NCBI GenBank assembly: GCA_037718865.1
Contig: JBBJMP010000024.1
Span: 20,829-84,828, forward strand
Origin: JADCRZ01 sp037718865
GTDB lineage: Bacteria; Bacteroidota; Bacteroidia; Chitinophagales; Chitinophagaceae
DNA: 64,000 bases
Reading direction: 5' to 3'
The position numbers were made by a program, and so were the translations under genes. Positions within the stretch are counted from its first letter, which is position 1; each line of letters starts with the position of its first letter. Positions 9,195 to 18,003 of this stretch are shown here, piece by piece. The notes beneath the pieces are model-generated. The model ran no database searches. It was not told the DNA's origin and saw only the letters and a list, made by a program, of their open reading frames with translations.

Positions 9195-12100
9195 TTACAA
9201 CCCGGCCTGAATACCAAAAGTTATAGATTTATAATTGGGGTAGCTATAATAGTCGAAGCCCTGAGCTGTTGAGTTTGGACCTCCGCGAGAGTTAACTTCA
9301 GGATCCCACCAGGAATATTTGGTTAATGTCAAAAGGTTCTGGCCACTTGCATATATCTGCAGATTTCTCAACCATTTAACTCCAAGTTTTTCAACATTCA
9401 TATTATAAGACAACTGAATGTTTTTAAGCCGTAGGAAAGATCCGTCTTCAACAAATCTGTTTGAGGCAAGCGTCGTAGAATTCTGGGCAAACTGGGGATA
9501 CTTTGGATTGAGATTGGAAGGCGACCAATGGTTTGTAAACACCTCTCTTGGCATGTTCAGTCCAAGGCCATAATCCAAAGTATTATTAATAGCACTTACA
9601 TTATAAAGATCATTACCCTGAACTCCCTGAATAAAGAAGGAAAAATTGAAATTTTTATACGACATTGAAGAAGTGAAACCATAGATAAAATCAGGATTTG
9701 GATCACCGATATAAGTTTTATCAACATTAGTGATTACGCCGTCCCTATTAAGGTCTTTATACTTGATTTTCCCTTTGTCAGTGTATCCGTCCTCAACATA
9801 TCCATAGAATTGACCAATTGGACGTCCTTCACGAAGAATATTTGCATTATCCTGTACAGCTGTTACGCCTATTGCCCCGCCCAAAATATCCTGCCCGCTA
9901 TAAAGTTTCAGTACTTTATTCCTATTAAATGAAATATTAGCATTTATATTCCAGTTGAAAGCTCGTTTCATTACATCGGCATCAATACCTAATTCAAACC
10001 CTTTATTTTCAATCATACCCACATTCTGAATGGTACTAGTAAAGCCCATTGAAGATGGAAGCGCTACAACATTAAGCAAATCCCGTGTGGTCTTTATATA
10101 ATAGTCTGCTGTAATTGTAAGCCTGTTTCCAAGAAGTTCTAAGTCAAATCCAATATCCTTGGTTTCTGTAGTTTCCCATTTTAGATCACCTGGCAAACGT
10201 GTTCCCGGAGCATAGGCCGTATAAAGCGCATCACCAAAAACAGTTTTAGAAGAAATTAACTGATTAAGCGTAGCATAAGGATCAATTGCCTGGCTTCCGG
10301 TATAACCCCAGCCAACGCGTAGTTTAAGGTCAGATATGGCAGAGATATTTCTGAAGAACTTTTCTCTGGACACTCTCCATGCAAGTGCTCCTGATGGAAA
10401 ATACCCCCATTTGTTGCCTTCCGTGTATTTAGATGCACCATCTGATCTGAAGCTTACAGTAGCGAGAATTCTATCATCATAGCTGTAATTCAACCGTCCC
10501 AGGTAAGATATTAATGTTGAGTTGACATAAGAGGAAACCGGTATTCCAGCTGTTCTCGCAGCCTGCAATTCATAAGTTTGATTGATGTCGCTTATAAAGC
10601 CACTTCCACTTCCTTCGATATAAGTATTATGAAAATTCTGATAAGTAAAACCTCCCAGTGCAGAAATTCGATTCTTGTCAAAAGTCTTATTATAAGTAAT
10701 AGTATTTTCTGACAATAAGCTTCTGAACTGAGAGCTGCGCACGCTTGCTACGCCCTGGGAGTTCAAAAATTTAGTGGTAGTGTACATATCAGTCCGGTCA
10801 TCGGTGTTTTCAATACCTCCGGAAATTCTGATGGTAAGATCCGGGGTGGGTTTGTAAATCAAAGCAGCATTTGTCAGTATTGTATTTGCCCTTAATATAT
10901 CGCTTTGCTCATAAATAAAATTGAGGGGGTTTATCATTACTGTAGCAATAAAGGGATAAGGGCTGGTTCCCAATACAGTAAAAGTGCCGTCTTCTTTATA
11001 AGGTTTCAATAAAGGTGGTGCAGATATAATACCGGAAATCAGCGTACCACCCCTGTTTCCGCCACCGCTGTTCTTGCGGTTGCTCTTAATATTTGTAAGG
11101 GTAGTTCCAAGAGTTACATTCAGCTTTTCGCTGATATCGTGGTTAATATTAGCGCGAATGGAGTAGCGGTTATAATCACTTTCCTTAATGATACCTTGCT
11201 GCATAAAGACGCTCCCCGCAACGGAAAATTGAGTTTTTTCATTTCCGCCGCTAATATTCATAGAGGTATTCGACATAGGCGCTTTGCGAAATACTAGATC
11301 CTGCCAATCAGTGCCCTTCTCTCCAAAGCTAGCAATATCTGCTTCAGTAAATCGGGGCGGTACTCCATCATTTACCGCTCCTTCATTATACAAAGTAGCA
11401 TATTCACGTGCATTCATAAGCTCCAATTTCTTAGTTACAGATTGAATACTATAATTGGTCTCAATATCTACTCTTGTAGCGCCGGATTTACCCCTCTTTG
11501 TAGTGATAATTATTACTCCATTTGCACCACGTGAACCATAGATCGCTGTTGCGGATGCGTCTTTAAGAATTTGCATTGATTCAATATCTCTGTTGTTTAA
11601 CAATTGGGAAGGGTTTCCGGAAAGTGGAAAACCGTCTACTACATATAAAGGCTCATTACTTCCCTGAACAGAGTTTGTTCCACGTATTCGAACACTTACA
11701 TTACCTCCTGGTGAACCATTGTTTTGGATCACTTGTACGCCAGGTGCCCTACCCGATAATGCCTGAAGCACATTATTGGAAGGATAAGAATTGATGTCTT
11801 CTCCTTTTACCACTGATATTGCACCTGTAAGGTCCTTCTTTCTTTGTGTTCCATAACCTACAACTACTACCTGATCCAATGACGCAGAAGTAGCAGCCAT
11901 TTTTATAGCCAGAGACAAGGTTATACCTTCTTTAATGTTGTAACCAGATGATGTTTGCGATTTATATCCTACCGTAGAAAAGGTGAAACTATAAGGCCCG
12001 CCTGAAGATACCCTGGAAAATGTAAACATTCCGGAACTGTCTGTACTTGTGCCGGATGTAAAGTTTGTATTTGTATTTCTAATGATGACTGAAACACCAG

Positions 12101-12245
12101 GTAAGGGTTCATTACTATTATTTTGAACAACTCCTTTTACTAAGCTGGCTCTATCCTGCGCTTTTAGCTGAGTTGCAAGCAGGGAAAAAAGAAGGAACGT
12201 CAGGGCAATATAATTGCACCTGGATCTAAGTACGTTAAATCTCAT
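9195..12245 (-). CDS. SusC/RagA-type TonB-dependent outer-membrane transporter
   Basis: This 1016-residue protein has a signal peptide (cleavage near LKAQ), a carboxypeptidase-regulatory-like domain (about residues 35-115, VKGVVQNNSNEPLPGVSV), a TonB plug containing VVVVGYGTQRKKDLTGAIS and ILKDASATAIYGSRGANGV, and a barrel ending in TFGIQAGL. It imports substrate delivered by the SusD partner at 7665-9146. No intact regulator is attached: the bases just upstream hold the decayed FecR-type anti-sigma gene described at 12284-12520. I found no convincing promoter in 12246-12283. Expression may therefore have been rewired or lost. Confidence 0.95.
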   Translation of the reverse strand: MRFNVLRSRCNYIALTFLLFSLLATQLKAQDRASLVKGVVQNNSNEPLPGVSVIIRNTNTNFTSGTSTDSSGMFTFSRVSSGGPYSFTFSTVGYKSQTSSGYNIKEGITLSLAIKMAATSASLDQVVVVGYGTQRKKDLTGAISVVKGEDINSYPSNNVLQALSGRAPGVQVIQNNGSPGGNVSVRIRGTNSVQGSNEPLYVVDGFPLSGNPSQLLNNRDIESMQILKDASATAIYGSRGANGVIIITTKRGKSGATRVDIETNYSIQSVTKKLELMNAREYATLYNEGAVNDGVPPRFTEADIASFGEKGTDWQDLVFRKAPMSNTSMNISGGNEKTQFSVAGSVFMQQGIIKESDYNRYSIRANINHDISEKLNVTLGTTLTNIKSNRKNSGGGNRGGTLISGIISAPPLLKPYKEDGTFTVLGTSPYPFIATVMINPLNFIYEQSDILRANTILTNAALIYKPTPDLTIRISGGIENTDDRTDMYTTTKFLNSQGVASVRSSQFRSLLSENTITYNKTFDKNRISALGGFTYQNFHNTYIEGSGSGFISDINQTYELQAARTAGIPVSSYVNSTLISYLGRLNYSYDDRILATVSFRSDGASKYTEGNKWGYFPSGALAWRVSREKFFRNISAISDLKLRVGWGYTGSQAIDPYATLNQLISSKTVFGDALYTAYAPGTRLPGDLKWETTETKDIGFDLELLGNRLTITADYYIKTTRDLLNVVALPSSMGFTSTIQNVGMIENKGFELGIDADVMKRAFNWNINANISFNRNKVLKLYSGQDILGGAIGVTAVQDNANILREGRPIGQFYGYVEDGYTDKGKIKYKDLNRDGVITNVDKTYIGDPNPDFIYGFTSSMSYKNFNFSFFIQGVQGNDLYNVSAINNTLDYGLGLNMPREVFTNHWSPSNLNPKYPQFAQNSTTLASNRFVEDGSFLRLKNIQLSYNMNVEKLGVKWLRNLQIYASGQNLLTLTKYSWWDPEVNSRGGPNSTAQGFDYYSYPNYKSITFGIQAGL

Positions 12246-12283
12246 ATGGCAATCGTTTTATTTAAAAAATGTATGTAGCTATA

Positions 12284-12520
12284 TTAAATCTTTTGCTCTA
12301 GCTGCCTTCATTCATTATATACATTAATCTTGTTAAGAGAATTTTTTAGCGAAGTTAATCTCCAGGTACTTTTTAGTTCAACAAACTAATGCCAGTTTTG
12401 CTCATTCGAATCAATCCACTGCAAAACATAGGCTTCTTCTTCCTCATTCAGTTCATTTAATAAATACCTTACTAATAACTCCTCATATTGATTGCGGTTC
12501 TCCACGTCCCTATCATTAAT
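12284..12520 (-). pseudogene. Relic of FecR-type anti-sigma factor (N-terminus only)
   Basis: Reading the minus strand from 12520 gives NDRDVENRNQYEELLVRY, then LLNELNEEEEAYVLQWIDSN, then EQNWH. The frame meets TAG at 12386-12388 and continues as FVELKSTWRLTSLKNSLN, then KINVYNE, TGA at 12308-12310, RQLEQKI, and TAA at 12284. This matches the N-terminal region of FecR anti-sigma factors, with TAG in place of an aromatic codon and TGA where Trp is expected. The codon at the expected start is ATT, not ATG. The C-terminal two thirds are gone, joined directly to the SusC leader. In intact loci of this type the order is sigma, FecR, SusC, SusD, exactly where this relic sits. Confidence 0.8.
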
Positions 12521-12609
12521 ACGAACTAATAGGGTTTTGCCCCTACAAAAAGGGGAAAATTTTTTTCAATTAATTGAAATGAGTTTAAAAAAAAGATTAA
12601 AAGACAAAA

Positions 12610-12867
12610 TTATGTCAGATAATTGGATAGCTTTTGCCTTAACCTGACCAAAGCCCTGCTCATTTGTGTTTCTACTGTTTTTACACAAATGTTTAAATGA
12701 TTGGCAATATCATTGTATTTTAATCCCTCATACCTGCTTAGTTCAAATATCCTTCGCATTTGTTCGGGCAATTCAGCTACAGCTTTATCAATCTGAGCCG
12801 CCACTTCCTTAATATCAGTATTTTGAAATTCACTTGTATAAGGGTTTACTGGAGTTTCCTGAGTTTT
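12610..12867 (-). pseudogene. Relic of FecI-type ECF sigma factor (region 4 only)
   Basis: The frame encodes TQETPVNPYTSEF, then region 4 with ELPEQMRRIFELSRYEGLKY, a helix-turn-helix around NDIANHLNICVKTVETQMS, and the terminus RLRQKLSNYLT. This is the C-terminal part of a Bacteroidota ECF sigma factor of the FecI family. Region 2 (core and -10 binding) is missing because the frame is cut at about 12867 by the transposase fragment. A GTG at 12804 could start a 64-residue product, but such a product could not direct transcription. Together with the FecR relic downstream it shows that region 1 once had its own sigma/anti-sigma switch. Confidence 0.85.
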
Positions 12868-13236
12868 TCAATCCGGGAAAAGATTAAGCTGGATTTGTGA
12901 GGTATCAATTCCGGTTTTTCCGAGGAAACCAATATCAACACCAGTTTTTGATTTCTTTAATAATTCAAAGATACCATCAGCCATCGCATAATTAAAGAAT
13001 GTTGGGATACCAAAGAACCTTTTAGAGAGAATAAATATTTTCTGCACCATTATTTTGAGCTTTAAATTCATTCCGATGTAAATGCTGGTGAAATATGCTA
13101 TTGCATGACCCATCACTGTCATATTTCTGATTGATATAACTCTTACATCTTCAAGATTATAAGATTGTTTAATGTAGCGATTGATAAAGCTGACAATGCC
13201 CTTCAAGTGGTGTTGTCCTGAAAAAAGGCCAGTCAA
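12868..13236 (-). pseudogene. C-terminal fragment of an IS4-type DDE transposase
   Basis: This 122-codon frame contains RYIKQSYNLEDVRVISIRNM, then AYFTSIYIGMNLKLKIMV, KRFFGIPTFFNYAMADGIF and ends QIQLNLFPD. The pattern resembles the C-terminal part of IS4-like transposases after the catalytic glutamate (E..K.EYNLEDIRVR). The N-terminal catalytic part and the left end of the element are missing; the frame joins TRIC-like sequence near 13225-13236. Its stop lies directly against the sigma-factor relic, so the insertion probably destroyed that gene. I did not find clear terminal repeats. The family call rests on motif resemblance alone. Confidence 0.6.
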
Positions 13237-13318
13237 ACTTTTTATAAATACCTTGCAGGATGCCGCTTATGCCAAATACTAGTGTTCCCAATAAATCGGC
13301 ACCATAGGTTAAACCCAT
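13225..13318 (-). pseudogene. N-terminal stub of a TRIC/YicG-type membrane channel gene
   Basis: An ATG at 13318 overlaps the last codons of the MetE-like gene and reads MGLTYGADLLGTLVFGISGI, then LQGIYKKFDWPF. This resembles the first helix of trimeric intracellular cation channel (UPF0126) proteins, which start with a DLLGTFVFAISGAL-type segment and a KKLDLFG motif. The frame then runs into transposase-derived DNA and stops at 13169. Only about 30 codons of the channel gene survive. The overlapping start suggests it was once the last gene of the region 2 operon. Similarity is short, so the family assignment is moderate. Confidence 0.5.
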
Positions 13319-14454
13319 AACCGCTTAGTAGCAATTCCTGCTCCTTCTGCCATGGCAGCTAATTTTGCATAAACAATATCTTCATCTACAGCGCCAAATC
13401 CTGCAAAGGTAGAGAACCCGCAGTCTGTGCCTGCTATGACCCGTTCCCTGCCCACAATATTAGCAAAGGTTTCAATGCGCTGAGCAATCAATTGCGGGTG
13501 TTCGATAAAGTTGGTGGTTGAATCAAGTACACCTGGGATAAGAATTTTATCATCAGGAATTTTAGCGTCTTTAAATACTACCCATTCATGCGCATGACGT
13601 GGGTTCGATGTTTCGAAAAGCAATCCTTGTGGTTTGGCTTTTAAGGCGATGGGCAAAACGAGGTCCATGGGTGCATCGTGGTGGTGAGGGCCTTCGTAAT
13701 TACCGAAACAAACATGCATCCGCATACGGTCGGCGGGTATATTCCGCAGCGCATGATTTAGCGCTTCGATGTGATGATTGGCTAGTTTGATATAATTCTC
13801 TTCCGATTCATTTTTAAACATCATATGCCTGCCCAAACCAATGTCGGGCGAATCTATTTGCAGGATGAAACCTGCCGCTACAATTGCTTCGTACTCTGGC
13901 CGCATGGCCTCCGCTAAAGCTGCCAGATATTCGTCTTGTGTTTTGTAGTGTTTATTGGGTAAGAATAGCGCAATCACCCCCGGCGAAGCAGCATTCATAA
14001 ATCCCTCGCCTGGCTGGTATTTAGCTGTTGCCGCTCTAAAATTTGCAATGTCTTCCTCAAGTGGTAAAGTGCTTTTTACCTCAATGGCTGAAACGCAGCA
14101 GGGGCGTGAATAAGTAGGCGTGGTGCCGCCTTTGGCAGCCCTTTGCAAAAAGCCTGGAAACTCTTCCAGATCTTTGGGAGGATTACGCGGGCTATCACCT
14201 TCAAAGCCCGTTATCCGATCTTTAATATACGTGGCATAACTGATCTTACTCATCTCTCCATCGCTCACAATATCTACACCGGATTTTACCTGCCGTGCCA
14301 CAACAGTATCTACAGCTTCTTTGATGGTATTGTTGAATAGTTGCTGATCAATGGCTTCTTTATTCTCCCTGGCAAAAACCAAATCAGTAACAGCTTTGCT
14401 GCGGGGTAGGCTGCCAACGTGGGTAGTTAATATTCGTTCGTTGCTTATTTTCAT
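13309..14454 (-). CDS. MetE-like (cobalamin-independent methionine synthase II family) protein
   Basis: This 381-residue protein starts RILTTHVGSLPR, the signature of the C-terminal catalytic domain family of MetE. It carries the zinc-site motifs MHVCFGNYEG (His and Cys, about residues 246-248) and GTDCGFSTF (Cys, about 345). It lacks the MetE N-terminal domain, so it is unlikely to be the main methionine synthase. Stand-alone members include epoxyalkane:CoM transferase-like thiol alkylating enzymes and uncharacterised methyltransferases. It is the last intact gene of the region 2 operon, 95 bases after the SnoaL-like gene, so a role in that pathway (methyl or alkyl transfer) is inferred. Full length for the family. 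Confidence 0.87.
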   Translation of the reverse strand: MKISNERILTTHVGSLPRSKAVTDLVFARENKEAIDQQLFNNTIKEAVDTVVARQVKSGVDIVSDGEMSKISYATYIKDRITGFEGDSPRNPPKDLEEFPGFLQRAAKGGTTPTYSRPCCVSAIEVKSTLPLEEDIANFRAATAKYQPGEGFMNAASPGVIALFLPNKHYKTQDEYLAALAEAMRPEYEAIVAAGFILQIDSPDIGLGRHMMFKNESEENYIKLANHHIEALNHALRNIPADRMRMHVCFGNYEGPHHHDAPMDLVLPIALKAKPQGLLFETSNPRHAHEWVVFKDAKIPDDKILIPGVLDSTTNFIEHPQLIAQRIETFANIVGRERVIAGTDCGFSTFAGFGAVDEDIVYAKLAAMAEGAGIATKRLWV

Positions 14455-14549
14455 TATGATATATTAAGATGCTTCCATTTTCGAAAATCATGAGTGATAA
14501 TATGGACGTTGTGACGCTATTACTTGAAAACGTGGGTTTACCAGTTTCT

Positions 14550-15602
14550 TTACTCAAATCGGATTGGCTTTTTAAACTGTTGCCTTACTCTTGCCAACAC
14601 ATCCACATCCATTTGAAATAAAATATGTAGAATATCTATGGGCACCCAGTTCTCCCTGATCAGACCCTCGTCTTTTAGATAAAAATCCATCACCCGCATG
14701 TGGATAGGCCGGTTGCTTGGTGGCAATCCCAGCCATCCACCTCCGGCGTGGGCCGCAATAACGCTCGGCCAGCCAGCGGTAAGCGCATAATTTCCATCTC
14801 CTATCCGGCAGTAATGATTAGACCCACCGGATTTACGGTTAGGGAAAGCAAGCCGGAAAGGACGTTGGTGCAAGTCAACGAAACACTCCAGACCTCTCGA
14901 TGTACCGATACCACAGGGTCCGTACCACATCATTTTTGGATGCCAGTATTGCTTCTGCGACATATTGAGCAAATCTTCACGTTCTACTTTTAAACCATTA
15001 TCAGTAGCATTCTCGGGGTCGGCGCCCAGGGAATGATGCATGGCCAGGGTTAACGCCAACGTTTCAGCGGCCTGATCAGTGTCTGTTTCATACAAAAGCC
15101 AGCCATCGCCCGTAATTGGAGCAGGCCACATTTCATTACTGCCTAGACTTGGGGGCAAGGGCCAAAAACCTGCCTGCCGAATAACATCAAGTACATCAAT
15201 CAGCACAGAGCTTTGGGAAATTTTTCCGTCCACGACCTGGTGTATTTCTCCATAGCGCAGGTATATCAATTCACCGGATGCGGGAATACCAAGCCATTCT
15301 TTCTTAAATGTGCCGGCATAATGGCCCATCATTCCCACCAGGTCATTGCCGTTAAAATTTCCACCCATTATAATGCTATCCCGCCGTTCCAGGTTGGGAA
15401 AAGAAGTCAGCAAAGGCAACCATGCTTTTTCTTTAATGGCTTCAATGCCGCTTGCCTCACTCATTGGGTGCGAACCCCTCCATTCCGCATCCGGATGATA
15501 GGCATCAGACAAACGTGTATCCAGTGTCTCGGGTGTTGCATTCGAAAGGTTATCGAGCAACCTTTTTACTGTTTTCTTATTTTTCAGGTTTAGGGAATCC
15601 AT
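14550..15602 (-). CDS. SnoaL/NTF2-like protein with two domains
   Basis: The ATG at 15602 (MDSLNLKNKK) is preferred because the longer form from 15650 would overlap the SDR gene, whose stop is at 15625. The protein has 350 residues. Residues about 10-140 form a SnoaL-like cone (AYHPDAEWRGSHP, NDLVGMMGHYAGTF), and a second related domain follows, with VPIDILHILFQMDV near the end. SnoaL-like folds serve as cyclases, dehydratases, isomerases or small-molecule hydrolases. It shares the two-domain layout with the protein at 20571-21614 in the same operon. No catalytic residue can be assigned with confidence. Confidence 0.82.
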   Translation of the reverse strand: MDSLNLKNKKTVKRLLDNLSNATPETLDTRLSDAYHPDAEWRGSHPMSEASGIEAIKEKAWLPLLTSFPNLERRDSIIMGGNFNGNDLVGMMGHYAGTFKKEWLGIPASGELIYLRYGEIHQVVDGKISQSSVLIDVLDVIRQAGFWPLPPSLGSNEMWPAPITGDGWLLYETDTDQAAETLALTLAMHHSLGADPENATDNGLKVEREDLLNMSQKQYWHPKMMWYGPCGIGTSRGLECFVDLHQRPFRLAFPNRKSGGSNHYCRIGDGNYALTAGWPSVIAAHAGGGWLGLPPSNRPIHMRVMDFYLKDEGLIRENWVPIDILHILFQMDVDVLARVRQQFKKPIRFE

Positions 15603-15624
15603 GTATTGATGGGTGCAGTTTTTT

Positions 15625-16365
15625 CTATAAAAGTGCTCTTCCTCCGTCAACCGGAAAAATGCAGCCGGTTGAAAAGGTAAATGTTTCCGCTATACTAACG
15701 ACCGCTTTAGCAACATCTTCTGCCAGCGCTATTCGTCCAAGTGGTGTTTTATCTTTTTGTTCCTGGATAAATTCCGGAGGAATTGTTTTGGCATATTCAC
15801 CCATTACCCAACCAGGTGACAATGATACCACGCGAATGTGGGGCGCTAATGCTCTGCCCAAAGACCGTGTCATCGAATCCAGGGCGGCCTTTGAAGCACA
15901 ATAAGCCACGTTGCTTCCTATACCCGTTCTTGCCGCAATAGAAGAAATGTTAATCACTACCGGGTTTTGACCCTTTTTCAGAAGAGACGTAAAGGTTCTG
16001 ATGCAGGCAAATGCGCCTCTGAAATTGACCTGCATTATTCCATCGATCCATTCGTCTTCCAGGCCCTCCAGATCATTATGCGGAACAGGTTTGGTGATTC
16101 CTGAATTATTAACCAAAATATCCAACCTTCCATATTCCCTTTCAACAAAGGCTGCCATTTCCATAAGCTGTTTGCTGTCAGTCACGGAAGCCTGAAAGAT
16201 TTGATGACCGTTGTTTCCCAAACTGTCCACGACTGCTTTAGCATTTGCCGCGTTCGCATTAAAATTCACAACTACCTTATAACCTGCCGCTGCAAGGTGC
16301 CGGCAAATTTCCGAACCTATTCCGCCACTTCCACCGGTAACAAGAGCTGTTTTTATACTTTCCAT
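15625..16365 (-). CDS. Short-chain dehydrogenase/reductase (FabG-like)
   Basis: This 246-residue protein has the classical SDR pattern: TGGSGGIG cofactor loop near the N-terminus, NNSG in the middle, the serine in NISSIA, the YCASK catalytic pair, and a VDGGRALL terminus. Basic or acidic cofactor preference is not evident. It probably oxidises or reduces a hydroxyl/keto intermediate in the cytoplasm, and the gene order (15 bases after the symporter, 22 before the SnoaL gene) ties it to the region 2 pathway. Similarity to FabG is general to the family and should not be read as a fatty-acid role. Confidence 0.92.
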   Translation of the reverse strand: MESIKTALVTGGSGGIGSEICRHLAAAGYKVVVNFNANAANAKAVVDSLGNNGHQIFQASVTDSKQLMEMAAFVEREYGRLDILVNNSGITKPVPHNDLEGLEDEWIDGIMQVNFRGAFACIRTFTSLLKKGQNPVVINISSIAARTGIGSNVAYCASKAALDSMTRSLGRALAPHIRVVSLSPGWVMGEYAKTIPPEFIQEQKDKTPLGRIALAEDVAKAVVSIAETFTFSTGCIFPVDGGRALL

Positions 16366-16379
16366 AAAATCCCTCCGAT

Positions 16380-17987
16380 CTAAATCCAGTGCTGAACTGC
16401 TAATAAGAATACCATCGTCAATACAAAAAAAGCTAATAAATAATAACTCGCATTATCTACTTTACCAGGTATCAGGTACCAGCCTTTTTCTTTTTTGGGT
16501 AAGCGTTCGGTCTCATATTTTATTCTTTGTCCCGGGATGGAGTAAGGCGACCATTCTTTCTGATACCCACTCAAAAGAATACTTGCAGGCAATGACACAC
16601 CCATATTTATTCCCGCGCCAATCATCGCGTACCAGGGCCAGGATATATTTGTTGTAGCCGCTACTATCCAAACCCCGATCAGGCCGGCAAAAACGCCAAT
16701 CAACAGCCCTTTTTGGGTAGTATGCTTGGAATAAAAACCAAGCAGGTACATGCTCAATTTTGCGCCAACGAAAAATGAACCCACCTTGCTTAATAACTCC
16801 AGGATGGAGCCTGTATTTTTTGAAAAAGCAATAGCGGGAAGAATGATTAGCGCAGCACATAGGATAGTGAACCACCTTGCTGATTTAAGATAATGTTGAG
16901 GGCTTTTACCAGGCCTGATGAATTTCTGATAAAAATCAACCGTCATAGAAGTTGATAATGAATTGAACGCCGCATCCAGGCTTGACATACTGGCCGCTAA
17001 AACGGCAGCGGCTATAATGCCCAACAGGCCGGGCATTCCACTTTCAGCACCAAAATTCAGGATGATCTTATTATCGTTATCAAAAGTCTTTCCACCATAA
17101 TAGGCATGCAACAAAACGCCCAGTACAACAAAAAAGAAATAGATGAAAAAAGTGGTGAAGCCCATCATCAATAATGACTTCTTTGCATCGCCTATGTTTT
17201 TGGCAGTCAACGTGCGTTGAACCATCATTTGGTTCGCGCCAAATACCGTAGTGTGGTATATGGTCATGGCAATGAGCCCGGTCCATATGGTTGTGGTTTG
17301 CGAAACGTCAAACGTCCATTTAACGGGATTTATTTTTCCTTGTGCTTTAAGCTGCGACAGGGTGTCGGCAAAGGTGCCTGGCATTTTTAAAATTAAAATG
17401 TACATAAGAATGCCGGCACCGATCAGGAGTATGCCCGACTGTACCACATCCATTACAATAACGGCTGAAATACCGCCCATCATAGTAAAAATCAGGCCTA
17501 CGATGGCAACAATTATAATGCTTGGGATGACGTCAATACCGGTTATAAAACTAATGACCAGGGATGTGCCATATAGCACCGCCGCTGACGACAGGATTTG
17601 CGTTGCCAAAAATACAACCGCTATTACTGTTCTGGATGCGACCCCAAAACGCTTTTCCTGGTAATCGTAAATGGAAACCACGCCGCTATTAAAAAAAAAT
17701 GGCAGGAACAAAGTAACCACCAGCACGATAACGATAGGATAATTTAAATGGATGGCAATTACCGATAAGCCTTCTTTATAAGACCAGGCCGGTGCACCCA
17801 TGAACGTCATGGCACTCACGTAAGTAGCAATGGTTGCTATGCCGATAGCCCACCAGGGCATGTTCCTCTTTCCCAGGTAAAAGTCTTCGGCCGTGTCAAC
17901 TTTTTTGCTCATATACAGGCCGAGCGCTAATTTCCCTACGAGTAACACGATGAGTATTGTCCAATTGAGCGTACCAAAATCATTCAT
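16380..17987 (-). CDS. Sodium:solute symporter (SSS family)
   Basis: The ATG at 17987 (MNDFGTLNWTILIVLL) starts directly at the first membrane helix and leaves 16 bases to the preceding gene, so it is preferred over the frame extension to 18098. The 535-residue product has about 13-14 membrane segments and SSS features: YLGKRNMPWWAIGIA, TYVSAMTFMGAPAWSYK, and the AAVLAASMSSLDAAFNSLST region. It would carry a small organic solute across the inner membrane with sodium. Lying in the middle of the region 2 operon, it likely takes in the compound, or a product of it, that SusC/SusD bring into the periplasm. Confidence 0.93.
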   Translation of the reverse strand: MNDFGTLNWTILIVLLVGKLALGLYMSKKVDTAEDFYLGKRNMPWWAIGIATIATYVSAMTFMGAPAWSYKEGLSVIAIHLNYPIVIVLVVTLFLPFFFNSGVVSIYDYQEKRFGVASRTVIAVVFLATQILSSAAVLYGTSLVISFITGIDVIPSIIIVAIVGLIFTMMGGISAVIVMDVVQSGILLIGAGILMYILILKMPGTFADTLSQLKAQGKINPVKWTFDVSQTTTIWTGLIAMTIYHTTVFGANQMMVQRTLTAKNIGDAKKSLLMMGFTTFFIYFFFVVLGVLLHAYYGGKTFDNDNKIILNFGAESGMPGLLGIIAAAVLAASMSSLDAAFNSLSTSMTVDFYQKFIRPGKSPQHYLKSARWFTILCAALIILPAIAFSKNTGSILELLSKVGSFFVGAKLSMYLLGFYSKHTTQKGLLIGVFAGLIGVWIVAATTNISWPWYAMIGAGINMGVSLPASILLSGYQKEWSPYSIPGQRIKYETERLPKKEKGWYLIPGKVDNASYYLLAFFVLTMVFLLAVQHWI

Positions 17988-18003
17988 GATGTTGATTGTT
18001 GTT

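Noticed and set aside
13169..13318. Complete 49-codon small protein instead of a TRIC stub
   Set aside because: The last 16 or so codons are read from transposase DNA in another frame; the first part fits a truncated channel gene better.
15452..15904. Plus-strand 150-codon ORF over the SnoaL/SDR boundary
   Set aside because: Antisense to two well-supported genes and without domain features.
17251..17664. Plus-strand 137-codon ORF inside the symporter
   Set aside because: Antisense shadow of membrane helices; hydrophobic pattern is a by-product of the opposite strand.
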